This document shows positions 23,790 through 35,855 of a DNA stretch of 64,000 nucleotides, piece after piece. The notes under the pieces were generated by a model. That model made no database searches and was not told where the DNA came from. It saw only the letters and a program-made list of their open reading frames with translations. Origin of the DNA: Triticum aestivum (Eukaryota; Streptophyta; Magnoliopsida; Poales; Poaceae). Each line of letters starts with the position of its first letter. Position 1 is the stretch's first letter. The position numbers and the translations under genes were made by a program. The stretch lies in contig NC_057802.1 in the NCBI RefSeq assembly GCF_018294505.1, positions 312,966,209-313,030,208 on the forward strand, read 5' to 3'.

Positions 23790-24312
23790 GTAGCCCCTGA
23801 ACCTGGCTTCAATGACGAGGAGTCCGGCGCGCAGATTGTCTTCGGCATTGCAAAGCGGGTTCCCCCTTCCACCCTCCAAGATAGTCTTCAGATGTAATGA
23901 TTGTATCCGGACTTGTATACACGACTGCAGAGGATATAATATTTCACGAGTCCAATCCGCTGACAACTTTTTACTAATATGACATCACACCTGCCCGGTC
24001 ATTATTTTCGAACCGTTAACCCGTCGTCCCATGTTTCGAGACGTGGTTTTATTGGCGTGTCTTATCCAAGCGGAGATCGTGTCTCCCCTTTTCTTAAGGG
24101 ATTCTTATCAACTCGGACGTGGGTAACCCAACCGTCGCTCGAGTACAACTCCTTGGGAATAGGCAGGTTTTGAGGCCCAGGAGGAGACGTTCGATATTCG
24201 CGGCCTTTATATAGGGGTACAGACTTGTCTTTTTCTTTCACGCTTGCTTCTCCCTCCACCCTTGCTACCCCGAGTTCCAACACCCGGGTTTCAATCGCCA
24301 CAAGCTCCAATC

Positions 24313-27144
24313 ATGTCCGGATCCAGCCGTCAAGGCCGGTGGGTGGCTTCTTCTGTCACGGAGGGAGACATTGCAAAGCTTCGGGCAGTGAGGTATCTGA
24401 CCGCCGAAATCCATCATCGGCTTCCTGCCGAGGGGCAGGTTATTCCCACCCCCAGATCCGGCGAGAGGGTTGTATTCGTGTCCCACTTCCTGCGCGGGTT
24501 AGGGTTTGCACTTAATCCCTTCGTCCGAGGGCTCATGTTCTATTATGGGCTAGATTTTCACGATCTCGCCCCAGACCCTATTCTTCTCATCTCGGCGTTT
24601 GTCGTCACGTGCGAAGCCTTCCTCCGAACCCCTCCGCACTTCGGCTTGTGGCTCAAGACCTTCGATGTGAAGCCGCAAGTGATAGAGGGGGAGCAGGCAG
24701 AGTGCGGCGGTGCCATAGTGAGCAAGCTTGCTAGCGTTGTTTGGTTGAAAGGATCCTTTGCCAAATCTTCCGATTTATGGCAGCAGGGGTGGTTCTATAT
24801 CACCGAGCCCCGTGGCTCCAAGTGGGCTGCCGCACCCACGTTTTGATCCAACCCCCCAATTCAGCTTGCATCATGGATTAATAAGGGATTGGACTGTGGA
24901 TCAACGTACGAGGTGCGGGCTTTGCAAAGTCGCATCCGAAGCCTCATTGAGAGGGACATTGATATCGTCAATGTTGTTCAAGTAATGCTAGTCCGCTGGA
25001 CCCTGCCGTGCCAGCGACGGCCTCTCCGCCTGTGGGAGTTCAATCCAGAAGGGTCGCGGACTCTTCAGCACTTCTTCGGCACTACGCACGAAGGAATGTG
25101 GAGATTATTTTTCGGGAAACGAAAGCAATGGCCAGATACCACCGAAGATATCGGCCTAGACTGTAACCATTCGAACACTCCGGTAAGTACCCGTTCGTCG
25201 AACGCCTCATAATCAGACGCCCAGTGGTAAGACACTGACGAATCATCCTTTTTCAGGGCTGGATAAAGAAAGTGGAACGGATTAGGTGTCCGGCTCCCCT
25301 TCCCGAAGACTCAGCTAGTCCTATGTTATCAAGGATGCTGGCCTCGACACCATACCAGGCGCCGGCAAGGGAGGGTAAAGAGGAGAGTGAGAAGACCCGA
25401 GATGACCTTTACTCCGGAGGTAAGTCGGATACTGAGTTCGGAGAAATCGACCTTTCCTCGCCTGAAGACAGAGGCGAAAGAGGACCCAACATCCCTTCTC
25501 CGAGCAGGAGGAAAAGGGCCGCCTCCGAAGGTTGGAAGGGGCGGTCTCCCAAGAGGGGCAAGATGCCACCGTCGAGCGGCTTGGGTTTGGAAAGCGACGC
25601 CGTTGAAAAGCTCCAACATGGGGACAAGCCCTCGACCAAACCGTAAGTGAATCCGGGATACTTTGATAGCGTCCCGCTCCTTTGCCGTTACCAAAGATAT
25701 ACGTAACGTGTCCGTGCATTTTTACAGGTCAGCACAGAGTTTTTCGGGGCAATCCTCTTCTTCGGGAGGTCTCCTCCCAGAGATGATGGAAAGCGAGACG
25801 CCTCCCCCGACCTCATCGCGAAGATTTTGTACCTTGATGGGTACAGTGGTTGAGAAGATTTTGTCCGCGAAGAGCGGATTAAATGAAGCCTTCATGAGCC
25901 TGCTGAAGGGCTTCGAGGTTTGTGATATAATGTTTTCAGCTATGTTTTATTTGCAAAGATGCGCCTGTGTATAGGTAGTAGCCCCTGAGCTCGGGTTGGC
26001 TTCCACTGGGAAGCAAACGGAGGATCGAAAAGGATCATTTCAGGACTAATCCTGATGAACTTGAACACAGGCTGCTTCCCCCTTGGCCACTTCCCGGACT
26101 ATGGAGATTGCCGAGCTGCAGCAGAAGCTTGATGTGGCAGGGGATGATCTTACGTTAATCAATATGCGTCTTGACGAGTCGCAAGGTATGTATTCGGGGC
26201 AATCCCCATACATTTTTGTGGTATAAGCATGATGCTGAAATTTAGATGCTGGAATATGCATGGCTGCAGATGGTGCTGCCGCCGTTGAAGTTCTTCGAGC
26301 GGAGCTGGCCCGGGCCAAGGAGTAGGCCCGGTGTAGCAATGCTGCTGCCGAAAAGGCATCGGCTGAGTTAAAAGCCGAACAAGTTGCACGGCTCCAAGAC
26401 GAGGAGAAGATATCCACGACGGCGCTCGAACTGGAAAATGCTACTGGCCGCTGTGAATTTCTGGAGAAGGAGAATAAAGCCTTAATGGCTGAACTGGACA
26501 AGGCCTTACAAGAGGCGAGAGAAGCGCGATCGGAATCCAGAGCAGCCCGTGAGGAGATCCGGCAAGCTAGGGAGATTGCGGCTGGTAAGTCCTTTCTGCT
26601 GCAAACTAAGTTCGGTGATCCAAACTATGCTCAGCTTAACCAAGTGTGGAGTTCTCCGGACGAGTTTTTAGACTTTCCGAAGAGTTCTTCCGATGCGGCG
26701 CAGTATTACCAAGCGAGAGATGGTTATGCAACGGAGAAGCTTTTCTGGTCACAGTTTGGCGCATCAAAGCGCCCTCTGTTGCTGAATGAACAGATGTCCC
26801 AATGGGCCAAGCTTCATAGGATATCCGGCGCTGCCATGAAGAACGTCATAATCCGGTTGTGGCCAACCGAGCCTGTTCCGAATAGCTACTTCGGTTTGGT
26901 GCAAAGGCTTGTTAACGCGGTGCCGCGTATCGACGCTGTGAAGCGGTCAACGTGCATTGAGGGTGCACGGATGGCTTTTGCCCGAGTCAAGATATTCTGG
27001 GAGAAGATGAAGGCCATCGATGTTGCGGCGAAGAGTCCACCCAAGGGCAAGGACCGTCCTGAACCGGAGCATTATTTTGAAGACGTCCTGGAGGCCGCCC
27101 GCTTGATAGAGGGTCAGTGCTCGAAAGACATAATGTTCGAGTGA
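24313..27144 (+). pseudogene. antisense spliced gene, PF04195-like domain and coiled coil
   Basis: Exon 1 (24313-25182) starts MSGSSRQGRW and carries the PF04195-like core: RVVFVSHFLRGLGF, NPFVRGLMFYYGL, CEAFLRTPPHFGLW. It has an in-frame TGA at 24844-24846. A GTAAGT donor follows at 25183, with an acceptor before 25257. The next exon (about 25257-25644) is Ser/Pro/Lys-rich and ends at another GTAAGT. Later exons include a long Ala/Glu/Arg coiled coil with a second stop (TAG near 26322) and a 219-codon tail ending at 27144. Layout matches the intact gene at 57794-55017. Function is unknown. Confidence 0.7.
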
Positions 27145-28372
27145 GGTGTATGAGAATTGTAAAAGACAATTTTATAGTTAATCTATTTTAATGTTTTGCT
27201 CGAAAGCTTGTATTCCTCCTGTGCGGCCGTTTGTAATATAATCTGAAAGTTTTCCAGTCATCGGCTTCAGCCCCCTCGTAGGAAGTACGGGGGTGTTCGG
27301 AAAAGCATTTAATCACTCTTTATCCAACGTCATGAAGGAGGTGATAATGCGGCGAACCAGGCAATCGGACTATAGGGTGTTAGCACTTTCACTTAGCCAT
27401 AGGAGTTTTATGGTGGGGCTACGAAATAGCCCCTGGTATGTATGCGGCGTATTATAATATAGCGCCTTACATATTTGATCTGAAAAAGATCCCTCGTGTG
27501 ACACGGAGAATCGGTAAAGATTCCAAGAAGTCGTCAAGTGGTTGACCAGCTCTCGCCGCATCATGACAGTCAGTTTTCGGCTTTCTCTACTGAGGTACTT
27601 GACCAGATGAACCGGAAGCACAATCGTAGTAGTTCTCCCTTTACTACCCTAGTCGATGGAGCGAAACGTAGGGTAGCAAGCACAGGAGCCGGGCAACCCA
27701 ACTATTGACCCAAGACAATGATTCGGAGCTGATGCATATAAGGCCAAACTTGCGACGCCGAACTACGCTATAGAGCTGTTCGGACTTTTGTTGGCAACTC
27801 ATTTGTTCCCGTACCGAGCCCCTGGCGGGTTATGCCAAGGTATATCTGCGAAATAACCATGGGAGCCATATTCATTGGCGAAACAACACGGATGATTAAT
27901 TCAGATACTATTTTACTGGGACCTGAGTGATATGCCGATGATTACTTTATATAAATATAAAGACCACAACCCCGGCTATTTGACATGCTCGGGGTTGAAG
28001 GCGGAGGAAGAGGCATAGTACAGGCTCGAAATAAAGAGTGCGGTCTACAAAAAGTTATTTTGGACCTCCTGTCGCACGTCTGCGCCGCCTGTCCTCGGCG
28101 AGGGGAATCCTTGATGGAAGTAACCCCCTAGGTGAGTGCACGGATCCGAACTCCGATAGAGTCAGTTTTAGATATTTGTCCTGTTCGTCACCTGTTTTTA
28201 AGAGATAGTGAAGGAAGAAATAAAAAGAAATTGGATAAAAAATATTACTGGGATGCTTGCAGGCTTGTCCGTAGTGTGCTCCCGCCAATGCCCATGGTAC
28301 CTTGAGTGCGTAGTGATGTATGCGCGGCACAAATTTTGCAGGTGTACGAGGTGGGTGGCGGAAGCCAGACTG
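27145..28372. other. internal non-coding DNA of Fatima-like element 1
   Basis: The segment lies between the converging antisense gene and gag. In the related element at 38305-58584 the corresponding interval would hold pol. Small frames here have no polymerase or integrase motif. Confidence 0.6.
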
Positions 28373-31000
28373 CTATTTTCGCTCCAAGAGTAGTTGATCC
28401 TTGGGTGGAAATTGCTTCTGAACCCCGGTATTTCGTTGGTGAACCTCTCCGTCGTCCCTGTCGCCTGGCGGCATCCTCCCCTTGTGTTCGGCGTTGAGCT
28501 TGCCGGCCTGTTTAAAGACCCAGCAGTTTTTGTTAGTATGATTAGCTGGTTTATCGGGGTGGCCGTGAATCTGGCAGGCTCGGTCCAATATCCTGTCTAG
28601 GTTGGATGGTTCGTCTCGGTTCGCCTTGAATGGCTTCTTCCGTTGACCGGGCTTGGGATTGCTGAATCCGGCGTTGACCGCTGTGTCACGTGATCTTTCA
28701 TTATCATTGCGACTGTTGTATTTGTTTCGTCGAGGCTTGCCGTTGCCGTCTCGGATTTTGGAAGTGCCTGGGTCGCTGGCGCTGTTGCTTCTACGAGCGA
28801 GCCAACTGTCTTCTCCCGCGCAAAAGCGGGTCATCAGAGCAGTGAGGGTTGTCATGGATTTAGGTCCTTCTTGACCGAGGTGGCGTGCAAGCCATTCGTC
28901 CCGGACACTGTGTCTGAAAGCCGCGAGGGCTTCCATGTTCGGACAGTCGACGATTTGGTTCTTTTTGACTAAGAACCAAGTCCAGAGCTTCCTGGCTGAC
29001 TCTCCGGGCTGCTGGACAATGTGACTTAGGTCATCGGCATCCGATGGTCGGACATATGTTCCTCGGAAGTTGTCGAGGAAGGCCTCTTCCAAGTCCTCCC
29101 AGCTGCCTATTGAATGTTCAGGCAGGTTGTTTGACCAGTGCCGAGCTGGCCCTTTTAGCTTTAGTGGGAGATATTTAATGGCGTGGAGGTCGTCTCCATG
29201 GGCCATATGGATGCGGAGAATGAAATCCTCGATCCATACTGAGGGATCGGTTGTTCCGTCGTATGATTCAATATTGACGGGCTTGAATCCTTCAGGGAAT
29301 TCATGATCCATTACTTCATCTGTGAAGCAGTGAGGGTGTGCAGCGCCTCTATGTTGGGCCACACTGCGATGTAACTCCGAAGGAGTCCATTTGTTGTTTT
29401 CGGCTCGGGCGTGGCTGGGTTTGTCATGTCCGGATAGGTAGCCATCATCGTGTGTCCGGGAGCGCCCTCGCGGTCCGTATGTTGATTTTGTGTGTCCCGC
29501 TCTACTGTCCAAGTCCCGTTGAAGGTCGTCTGTACAACCACGGGCTGTGTTATTCTTGTCTTTACGGCGAGGTGGGGCGGTCTGGTGTTCGGCTTGAGTT
29601 GCCTCTTTGTCCGGACCGGGTTGTCGACGACCTGCCGAATTGTGTGATGATGGTACGGGCTCCAACGCCTCGTCATCGAATTGAGGTAGCAGTCTATGCT
29701 TCGGGTAGCTTTTGGCTGGGTCACTAAGGCCGTATTCTTTAGCGGCCAGGACTTCAGTCCATCTATCGTTGAGTAGGTCTTGGTCAGCTTGAAGCTGCTG
29801 CTGCTTCTTTTTCAGGCTCCTTGCAGTAGCTATTAGCCTGCACTTGAAGCGCTCCTGCTCGAGGGGTTCTTCGGGTACGATGAAGTCTTCGTCGCCGAGG
29901 CTTACCTCATCTTCGGAGAGCGGAGGGTAATTGTCGTCCTCCGAATTGTCGCTGGGCAGGGCCTGTTCATCAGGGCTGGCTTGCCCGTTTTCTTGTTCCT
30001 CCTGTTCGGATCTTGCTCCAACAGGGTCTTTATTCTTTTCGGCGTCGTCCAGAGTACTATTTTCTCCGGTGCCAGCGTTGCTGCGATGTGGCTTAGAGCG
30101 GCGTTTAGGGCGCCGGTACTTAGACTGTGTCTCAGGAGGTTTATTCTCATCTGGATCTTCTTTGTCATCATCGCTAGTTTTTTTAGGTGTATCAACCATG
30201 TACACGTCGTACGAAGAGGTGGCCGCCCCGCGTCCCCTGAATGGCGGGTCTTGGCCTTGCTCCTTGTCGGCATCGTCGTCTATACCGTCGATGTCTTTGG
30301 AGTCATAATCAAGCATGTCAGTTAAGTCCTCGACAGTGGCTATGAAGTGGGTGGCGGGTGGGAAGCGAAATTCTCCATTGTCAGCCTCTAGCTCGAACCG
30401 GACATAGTTCGGCTGTGACTCCCCCGCTAAGGACAGGCTTTTTAATGAATTTAGCACGTCGCCCAAGGGCGAGTGTTGGAAGATATCTGCGGTGCTGAAC
30501 TCGAAGATCGATAACCGATCTAGCTCTGCGCCTGCAGGCATGCGTGGTTCGGAACTTATAGCCGGAGACGAGTCCAGAATTCCGTTGACGCAGACATTGC
30601 AAGGTGCTAAATCCGTGTGCGGCTCCAACGCCACGGATTCAGCGGTTTCGGATGGCGCAATCTGCTGCGGATCTAGGGCCGTAGCAGTTACATGAGCCAT
30701 CTCCTGAATATGGTCCGGTGACACATTTAAGTCATGTTCATCGGAGCGAGGGGGAGCGATCACCATGGTCTCAAATCCGTTGAAGATCAGGTCTCCACGG
30801 ATATCTGCGACGTAGTTCAAGCTTCCAAATCTGACCTGGTGGCCAGGGGCGTAGCTATCGATCTGCTCCAGATGGCCGAGCGAGTTGGCCCGCAGTACGA
30901 AGCTACCGAATACGAAGATCTGTCCGGGGAGGAAGGTTTCTCCTTGGACAGCGTCACTATCGACGATTGAAGGGGCCATCGAACCTTTCGTCGACGGCAC
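28373..31000 (-). CDS. Gag polyprotein of Fatima-like element 1
   Basis: An uninterrupted 875-residue frame starts 26 bp inside the 5' LTR (MPSTKGSMAPSIVDSD). The first 230 residues are unremarkable, and the centre is very acidic and then basic (repeated Asp/Glu, Lys/Arg, Gln). A capsid-like retrotransposon gag domain (PF03732 type) lies around residues 560-710, with AIKYLPLKLKGPARHW and SWEDLEEAFLDNF. Near residue 810 a zinc-knuckle-like CQIHGHPDKPANHTNKNC follows. Gag packages the element RNA into cytoplasmic particles. The frame is open although the element lacks pol, which fits a recently active non-autonomous element using partner enzymes. Confidence 0.85.
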   Translation of the reverse strand: MPSTKGSMAPSIVDSDAVQGETFLPGQIFVFGSFVLRANSLGHLEQIDSYAPGHQVRFGSLNYVADIRGDLIFNGFETMVIAPPRSDEHDLNVSPDHIQEMAHVTATALDPQQIAPSETAESVALEPHTDLAPCNVCVNGILDSSPAISSEPRMPAGAELDRLSIFEFSTADIFQHSPLGDVLNSLKSLSLAGESQPNYVRFELEADNGEFRFPPATHFIATVEDLTDMLDYDSKDIDGIDDDADKEQGQDPPFRGRGAATSSYDVYMVDTPKKTSDDDKEDPDENKPPETQSKYRRPKRRSKPHRSNAGTGENSTLDDAEKNKDPVGARSEQEEQENGQASPDEQALPSDNSEDDNYPPLSEDEVSLGDEDFIVPEEPLEQERFKCRLIATARSLKKKQQQLQADQDLLNDRWTEVLAAKEYGLSDPAKSYPKHRLLPQFDDEALEPVPSSHNSAGRRQPGPDKEATQAEHQTAPPRRKDKNNTARGCTDDLQRDLDSRAGHTKSTYGPRGRSRTHDDGYLSGHDKPSHARAENNKWTPSELHRSVAQHRGAAHPHCFTDEVMDHEFPEGFKPVNIESYDGTTDPSVWIEDFILRIHMAHGDDLHAIKYLPLKLKGPARHWSNNLPEHSIGSWEDLEEAFLDNFRGTYVRPSDADDLSHIVQQPGESARKLWTWFLVKKNQIVDCPNMEALAAFRHSVRDEWLARHLGQEGPKSMTTLTALMTRFCAGEDSWLARRSNSASDPGTSKIRDGNGKPRRNKYNSRNDNERSRDTAVNAGFSNPKPGQRKKPFKANRDEPSNLDRILDRACQIHGHPDKPANHTNKNCWVFKQAGKLNAEHKGRMPPGDRDDGEVHQRNTGVQKQFPPKDQLLLERK

Positions 31001-31026
31001 GGTGGAACTCTCAATGAAAGCACCAA

Positions 31027-31505
31027 TGTCGGTGTCAAAACCGGCGGATCTCGGGTAGGGGGTCCTGAACTGTGCGTCTAGGATCGATGGTTACAGGAGA
31101 CAGGGGACACGATGTTTACCCAGGTTCGGGCCCTCTCTATGGAGGTAATACCCTACTTCCTGCTTGATTGATCTTGATGAATATGAGTGTTACAAGAGTT
31201 TATCTACCACGAGATCGTAATGGCTAAACCCTAGAAGTCTAGCCTGTATGACTATGGTAATGAGTATATCCTTTCCAGACTACACCCTCCGGTTTATATA
31301 GACATCAGGGGCATCTAGGGTTACATATAGTCGATTACATAGGAAGTAATCCTCATAGTTGATCGCCAAGCTTGCCTTCCACGCCAAGGAGAGCCCTATC
31401 CGGATACGGGTGTAGTCTTCGGCATGCACGTCTTCACAGCCCACCAGTCCGGCCCATGGATAACAGGCCGGACGTCCGAGGACCCCTTAGTCCAGGACCC
31501 CCTCA
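31027..31505 (-). repeat. 5' LTR of Fatima-like element 1
   Basis: 479 bp, the same start and end as its partner. TATATAA reads on the minus strand near 31296. The element leader starts with TTGGTGCTTTCATTGAGAG on the minus strand, also present after the LTR at 38783, and may include the primer-binding site. Confidence 0.92.
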
Positions 31506-31721
31506 GCTCCCACGACATCCTCTTGTCCTGTGCGTCCGAGTGGTGGTCCGTCCGCCGAATCATGCGTGATCGTCCGAGTGCCGCAGAACCGTCCTAGTGA
31601 ACCTCCTGAGGTATTCATCCGAATGTAGGCATGGTCCAGGGCCTACCTATGATGGTGGTGGGCCCTATGTGGGTCCCGAATGATGGGTTCTTGACCCTAC
31701 CTGTAATAGGTGACTGCATCA

Positions 31722-32572
31722 TTAGCCCTTGATCAGTTGGGATTTTGTAAGACAAACAAACCGACCTTTCGGTTGAGTCCGAGTGCTGCAGGGGTACCCT
31801 GAATATGTTTTCGAATCGTGATTTTTTGTTCCTTGGATGAAAACACAACGAATTCTGGACTTTAGGTTTACCCAGATGACCAGGTGTTGATGATCATCGA
31901 GAAAAACCCGGTGGCATTCGTTTTGTCTCTTGGAGGATAGACTAGGGGCCCGAGTGAGGGCATGCCATTACAACTCGAGTGGTGACGCCGGCGGGTGGTG
32001 TGACTCTCTAGAGAGATGCCAGTCCTTATCCCAGGGGAACATCAGCGCAGGCCTCCTACGAGTCCAGGTTTACAAGTCATGCACCTTGGAGCCTATCGAG
32101 AGGGCCAAGTGAACCCGCAGAGGGGCGTCAACCTCATCACATAACGATCCTGAAGAAAACTTCAATCGGGTGTTTAACGTGGCCGAGTGCACAGGTCCCC
32201 ACAGAGGGTGGTCAGTCGGACTGACGTGCGTCCTTTAGGAAAGGAATCGCTGGTAATCAATCAAATTGATTCGTCCCAGAAATCTCGGCATTTGAATTCG
32301 CGTGTTCGCGCGCTGAAGCGGTAACACCGTGCGTTAGTGGGAAAGTAGGGGCGTGGCTCCTCGATTGGTGCGCACGATCCCCGCCACGTGTTGCGCCTGT
32401 CCTGTGCAAAGCCACGCCGTGTGGGCCGCCGATCCGGGGATTCACGGTGGGAGAGTTGGCTGAGGATTTTGTTTGGAGGTATAAAAGGTTCGAGGGGAAC
32501 AGTCCGGCCCTCAGATCCCCTTTTCACTCACTCCGACTCCTCCGCTCCTCTCCTCCACCTGAGTGCGTGGCG
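31722..32572 (+). promoter_or_regulatory. upstream region and TATA box of the outer antisense gene
   Basis: No coding sequence was recognised from 31722 to 32572. TATAAAA lies at 32480-32486, 87-93 nt before the predicted start at 32573, and the leader is C/T-rich (TCCGACTCCTCCGCTCCTCT). The equivalent box is present before the left copy. The antisense gene thus seems to carry its own promoter, reading away from the 3' LTR. Confidence 0.55.
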
Positions 32573-34510
32573 ATGGCGAGGGACTCCACAGCCAAGGCAG
32601 AGAAGGCGGGGAAGGCCACCTCCTCCGGTTCCGGGCGGTAGCCGGCGGCGTGGCGGGGGACTTGATCCCGTCGCGTGTCACCGCTCGGCAGTTGGAAGAG
32701 CTGGCGGAAGAAGGGTTGATCCCGTGCGAGGGATTGCGTCGTCCGGGCGCGAGGGAGGTTGAGTCGGCGACTCAGGAGGACGAGCGAGTCCTGCTCATCA
32801 CCCACGTCGAGCGGGGCTTCTCGATGCCGCCCCACCCCTTTTTCCGGGTGTTCCTCGAATTTTTCGGTGCTCAACTCCATCACCTTCCCCCCCAACACTA
32901 TTATCTATCTTTCGGCCTTCATTTCTCTCTGTGAGAACTTCTTGAGCTGTCACCCCCACTGGGGCCTCTTCAAATATATCTTCACATGTCGATGGATGGC
33001 TGTGAAGAAAGACTCCCCGACTCGAGAGAAAAACCATGTCACCCAGCTATGCGGACGTATGGGCATCCAAGTATGCTCGGAGAGGTCTTTCCCCAAAATG
33101 TGCTTTCCAGACTCTGTCAAGGGGTGGCAGGGGACTTGGTTCTACCGCAGGGATGTCCCTAGCACCCACAATCAATTGGGCCTCCTGCCGTACTCGTCTG
33201 AGCGAGTGCGAGCTCCGCCGACCCTCACCATGGCAAAGGAGGAGAAGGTGGGCGTCGACATCTTGTCCAGCGTGTTGATTGGAGTTGTGAACGCTAGGGT
33301 GAACGGTATGGACTTGCTGGAGACTTTCTTCAGTCAGCGCATCCAACCACTTCAGGCCAGGGCCCACCCCATGTGGTTGTACGAGGGGCCGGGCGACTCC
33401 ACTCGGGTGCACCCTGAGGATCTCACCGAGAAGGAGGTGGGTGCCAAGATTAAGGCCATCACCTGCGCTAGAGACAACCCGCCGGGGACTCGGTTGGTGC
33501 CAGCCTTTCACAACGACCTGCCGCCCATCGAGGTATTTGTTTGCAGTTCAGTCGGTTCGACTGTGTGTTGCCTTTTGTATAGCCGATCCTCACACTAACA
33601 TGTGTTTGTTTCTCAGGACTTCCAGAACCTGATTTCCAGGATCCCAGTGGTGGACCGCTCGCCTCAAGATGTGACGAGTGATACCGAGCAGCAATACTCG
33701 GAGAGGTCTGATGATGATGAGAGTGACGACGATGATGATGATGAGAGTTCGGAGGAGGGGGACGAGGCAGAATCTTCTCCGTTTTATGAGGCCCCCAAAG
33801 AACCCCGCTCCAAGGCACTGCACGACCCAAAGGGGAAGGCAGGAGAAGCTCAACAGCCAACTGCCTCGGGTCGGGCAACTCGGAGCTCCAAGCGCGCTCA
33901 TGCCGAAACTGAGAGTTCAGCGAAGAAGCAGCCCAAACTGCCCAAGCAGATCTCCTCCAAGCCTCGGAAGGTTGCAGTGCCGCGGATCAAGGTGGCAGTG
34001 CCTGTGGCCTAGAAGTGAGTGTTCTCACCGACTCCTTGTTCGTTCTTGAATTGATTCGGTTGCTAACCGAGTGCTGTTTGGTCCTTGTAGTAACGACACC
34101 TCGACAACTTCAGCAGACCCGCATGCCCGCAAGCCAGGCCTGAGTGACGCTGACGCAGCGGACGCTGCCACCTCCAAAGGTATGTTGTATTGATTGACTT
34201 GGATGGTTTAGGCCTTCTCCGACTGGACTTTAACGATTTCCTTGGTTTGTGCAGCTCCACCTGAGATTATCCAGCTGGACAACAAAGAGAGGGCTGACCC
34301 GCCGAACCCGGATGCCATCAGGGAAGGAGTGCCGACACGCCAATGACAGACGCCTCTCCTCGCCAGATGGCCCGCATTTCTCCGGTAAAGGTCGCCCCCA
34401 GGACCACGAGGCCGAGTCCTCTGGCTCAGGGTGGTTCGGAATCTTCGTCAGCGGTGGTGCCGCCTGTAGGGTCTACCCAGGCCCCTCCGAGTGGAACGAC
34501 AGTGATTCCA
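32573..34510 (+). pseudogene. outer-element antisense gene, 5' part (PF04195-like)
   Basis: The start at 32573 reads MARDSTAKAEKAGK. A TAG at 32639 and a frame change near 32640, then another at a seven-C run near 32887-32893, break exon 1. The PF04195-like core is clear: ERGFSMPPHPFFRVFLEFFG, CENFLSCHPHWGLFKYIF, THVTQLCG-like and AHPMWLYEGPGD. A donor lies near 33531 and an acceptor before 33618. Exon 2 has a long Asp/Glu run and a Lys/Pro-rich tail with an in-frame TAG near 34010. Two more small exons follow with GT/AG borders (34092-34181, 34255 onward). The last exon is cut at 34510 by the CRM-type insertion and resumes at 62377. Confidence 0.7.
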
Positions 34511-35428
34511 TGATGAGGACATCAATACCATTTTACACCCACAACCCATGCTGCTATACATACTGGACCAATTACTAGAGCTCACGCACGCCAATTAAAT
34601 TGTCAGGTACTTTCTTTTCTTGGTAATGATTCTAATGTTCATGAGAATATGATGTTGCCTAAATTGGATACATTTGTCTTGCTTACAAATGAAGGGCCTA
34701 GCTTGGACAAGAAGGATGAACATTGGAGCAAGATCAAGCATGGAGATGATGGCATGCGCAAGGGGAACACGAACGGAGTTCCAAGTGATGATTTCAGGAC
34801 TTTGAAGCCACCATAATGAGTGCATGAAGCCTTGGACGAAATATACAAGATGGCACTTCATAACTTTCGTATAGAGACTATTATAGGTGTTGCATCACCT
34901 TATTATTGGGCCAGGCCCATGTAATTTCGAAATACTTGAGTATAGGCTGTTTTTAGAGTTCGTATGTGTGGGGAAACAAGAGATAGGGTTGTTTCGGACC
35001 CCTCCCCCAAGGGCCATGAAATTTCCCCTTCTTCCTCCATATATACAGCCCTTAGGGCACCGTTTAGACTTTGGGTTTTGTTTAGGTTAAAAGTTCGCCA
35101 GGGCTGCAACTTCGCGTACTTCGTTTGTGTTCAACGACCAGACCAAGACAACACAGAACCCCACCTTCATTAATAAAATTTTCATCTTATATTCGCAATA
35201 TCCAGATTGCAATTTCAGTTTCTTACTTGTTCTTCGTTTGCTTGCAGGAAATAGACCTTCGTGGTCAGGTTGATCGTGCTCCGGCGTGGTCAATAACCTC
35301 TCGGAGTTGGTTTAGTGATTGCAAATGCGCGACGTCCTCACACGTTCGTAGTCGGATCGTCAAAGTCTACTTCACCAAAAACGATAGCCACCATCTCTTT
35401 GAAGGATGGGACACCTTTGCCTCTATCA
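34511..35428 (+). repeat. 5' LTR of the CRM-type element
   Basis: 918 bp, TGATGAGGACATC to CCTCTATCA. It contains the terminal pol sequence (up to the stop near 34816), a TATATA box near 35040 and an AATAAAA at 35171. The partner LTR lacks about 288 bp matching roughly 34900-35187. Confidence 0.9.
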
Positions 35429-35430
35429 AG

Positions 35431-35440
35431 TGGTATCAGA
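35431..35440 (+). promoter_or_regulatory. primer-binding site (initiator tRNA-Met)
   Basis: TGGTATCAGA lies two bases after the LTR end. It matches the start of the common plant primer-binding site TGGTATCAGAGC, complementary to the 3' end of initiator tRNA-Met. Confidence 0.85.
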
Positions 35441-35707
35441 TTTCCAGGTTGTTCGGTGAGATTTTATAGTTTTTCGTAGTTTAGATTGAGTCTGTTCTTC
35501 ATACCTACAGTCCACGAAAAAGCCAAAAAAATAGGGTTAGTTCATCATATCCGAACCAATCTGAGCCTTTGCATAATCTTTTTAGGGTTTTGCTTTGTTG
35601 AATTTGCGGTTGCATCGTCGTGTCTAGTTGCTGGTCTTAGCGTCTAGTCATTTATAGTTTCAAGTGCCGTCACTGTTTGTCATGCCGCCGCCACACCATC
35701 TTCATCG

Positions 35708-35855
35708 TTGCTGCCATATACCACCACCGCTGCCATATCCTACCACCGCTACCACATACCACCACCGCTGTCATATCCTACCACCGCTGCCATATACCAC
35801 CACAATTGCCATATACCACCACCGCTGCCATATCCTACCACCATATATCCACCAC
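35708..35855. repeat. 19-bp minisatellite in the CRM-type leader
   Basis: Units of the type CCGCTGCCATATCCTACCA start at 35727, 35746, 35765, 35784, 35803 and 35822, an exact 19-bp period, with partial copies on either side. It lies in the untranslated leader between LTR and gag, along with about 800 bp in which nothing else was recognised (35441-36649). Confidence 0.9.

Larger units (their letters stand above)
23324..31505 (-). mobile_element. Fatima-like Gypsy element 1, without pol
   Basis: LTRs at 23324-23789 and 31027-31505 and the target duplication GCTCC (23319-23323 and 31506-31510) define it exactly. It reads on the minus strand: LTR, gag (31000-28373), 1.2 kb non-coding, then on the opposite strand a decayed PF04195-like gene (24313-27144), purine tract and LTR. 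No protease, reverse transcriptase, RNase H or integrase is present in its 8.2 kb, so it needs enzymes from another element. The LTR closely matches that of the element at 38305-58584. Confidence 0.92.
22944..31721 (-). repeat. 3' LTR of the outer Gypsy, split by an insertion
   Basis: After removing 23324-31505 and one duplicate, the LTR is about 591 bp. On the minus strand it starts TGATGCAGTCACC after a purine tract and ends CGTAACCCCGACA. A TATATAAG box reads on the minus strand near 23155. It pairs with the left LTR at 4831-5410. Confidence 0.75.

Noticed and set aside
29311..30325. Frames opposite to the Fatima-like gag
   Set aside because: They are shadows of the 875-residue gag.
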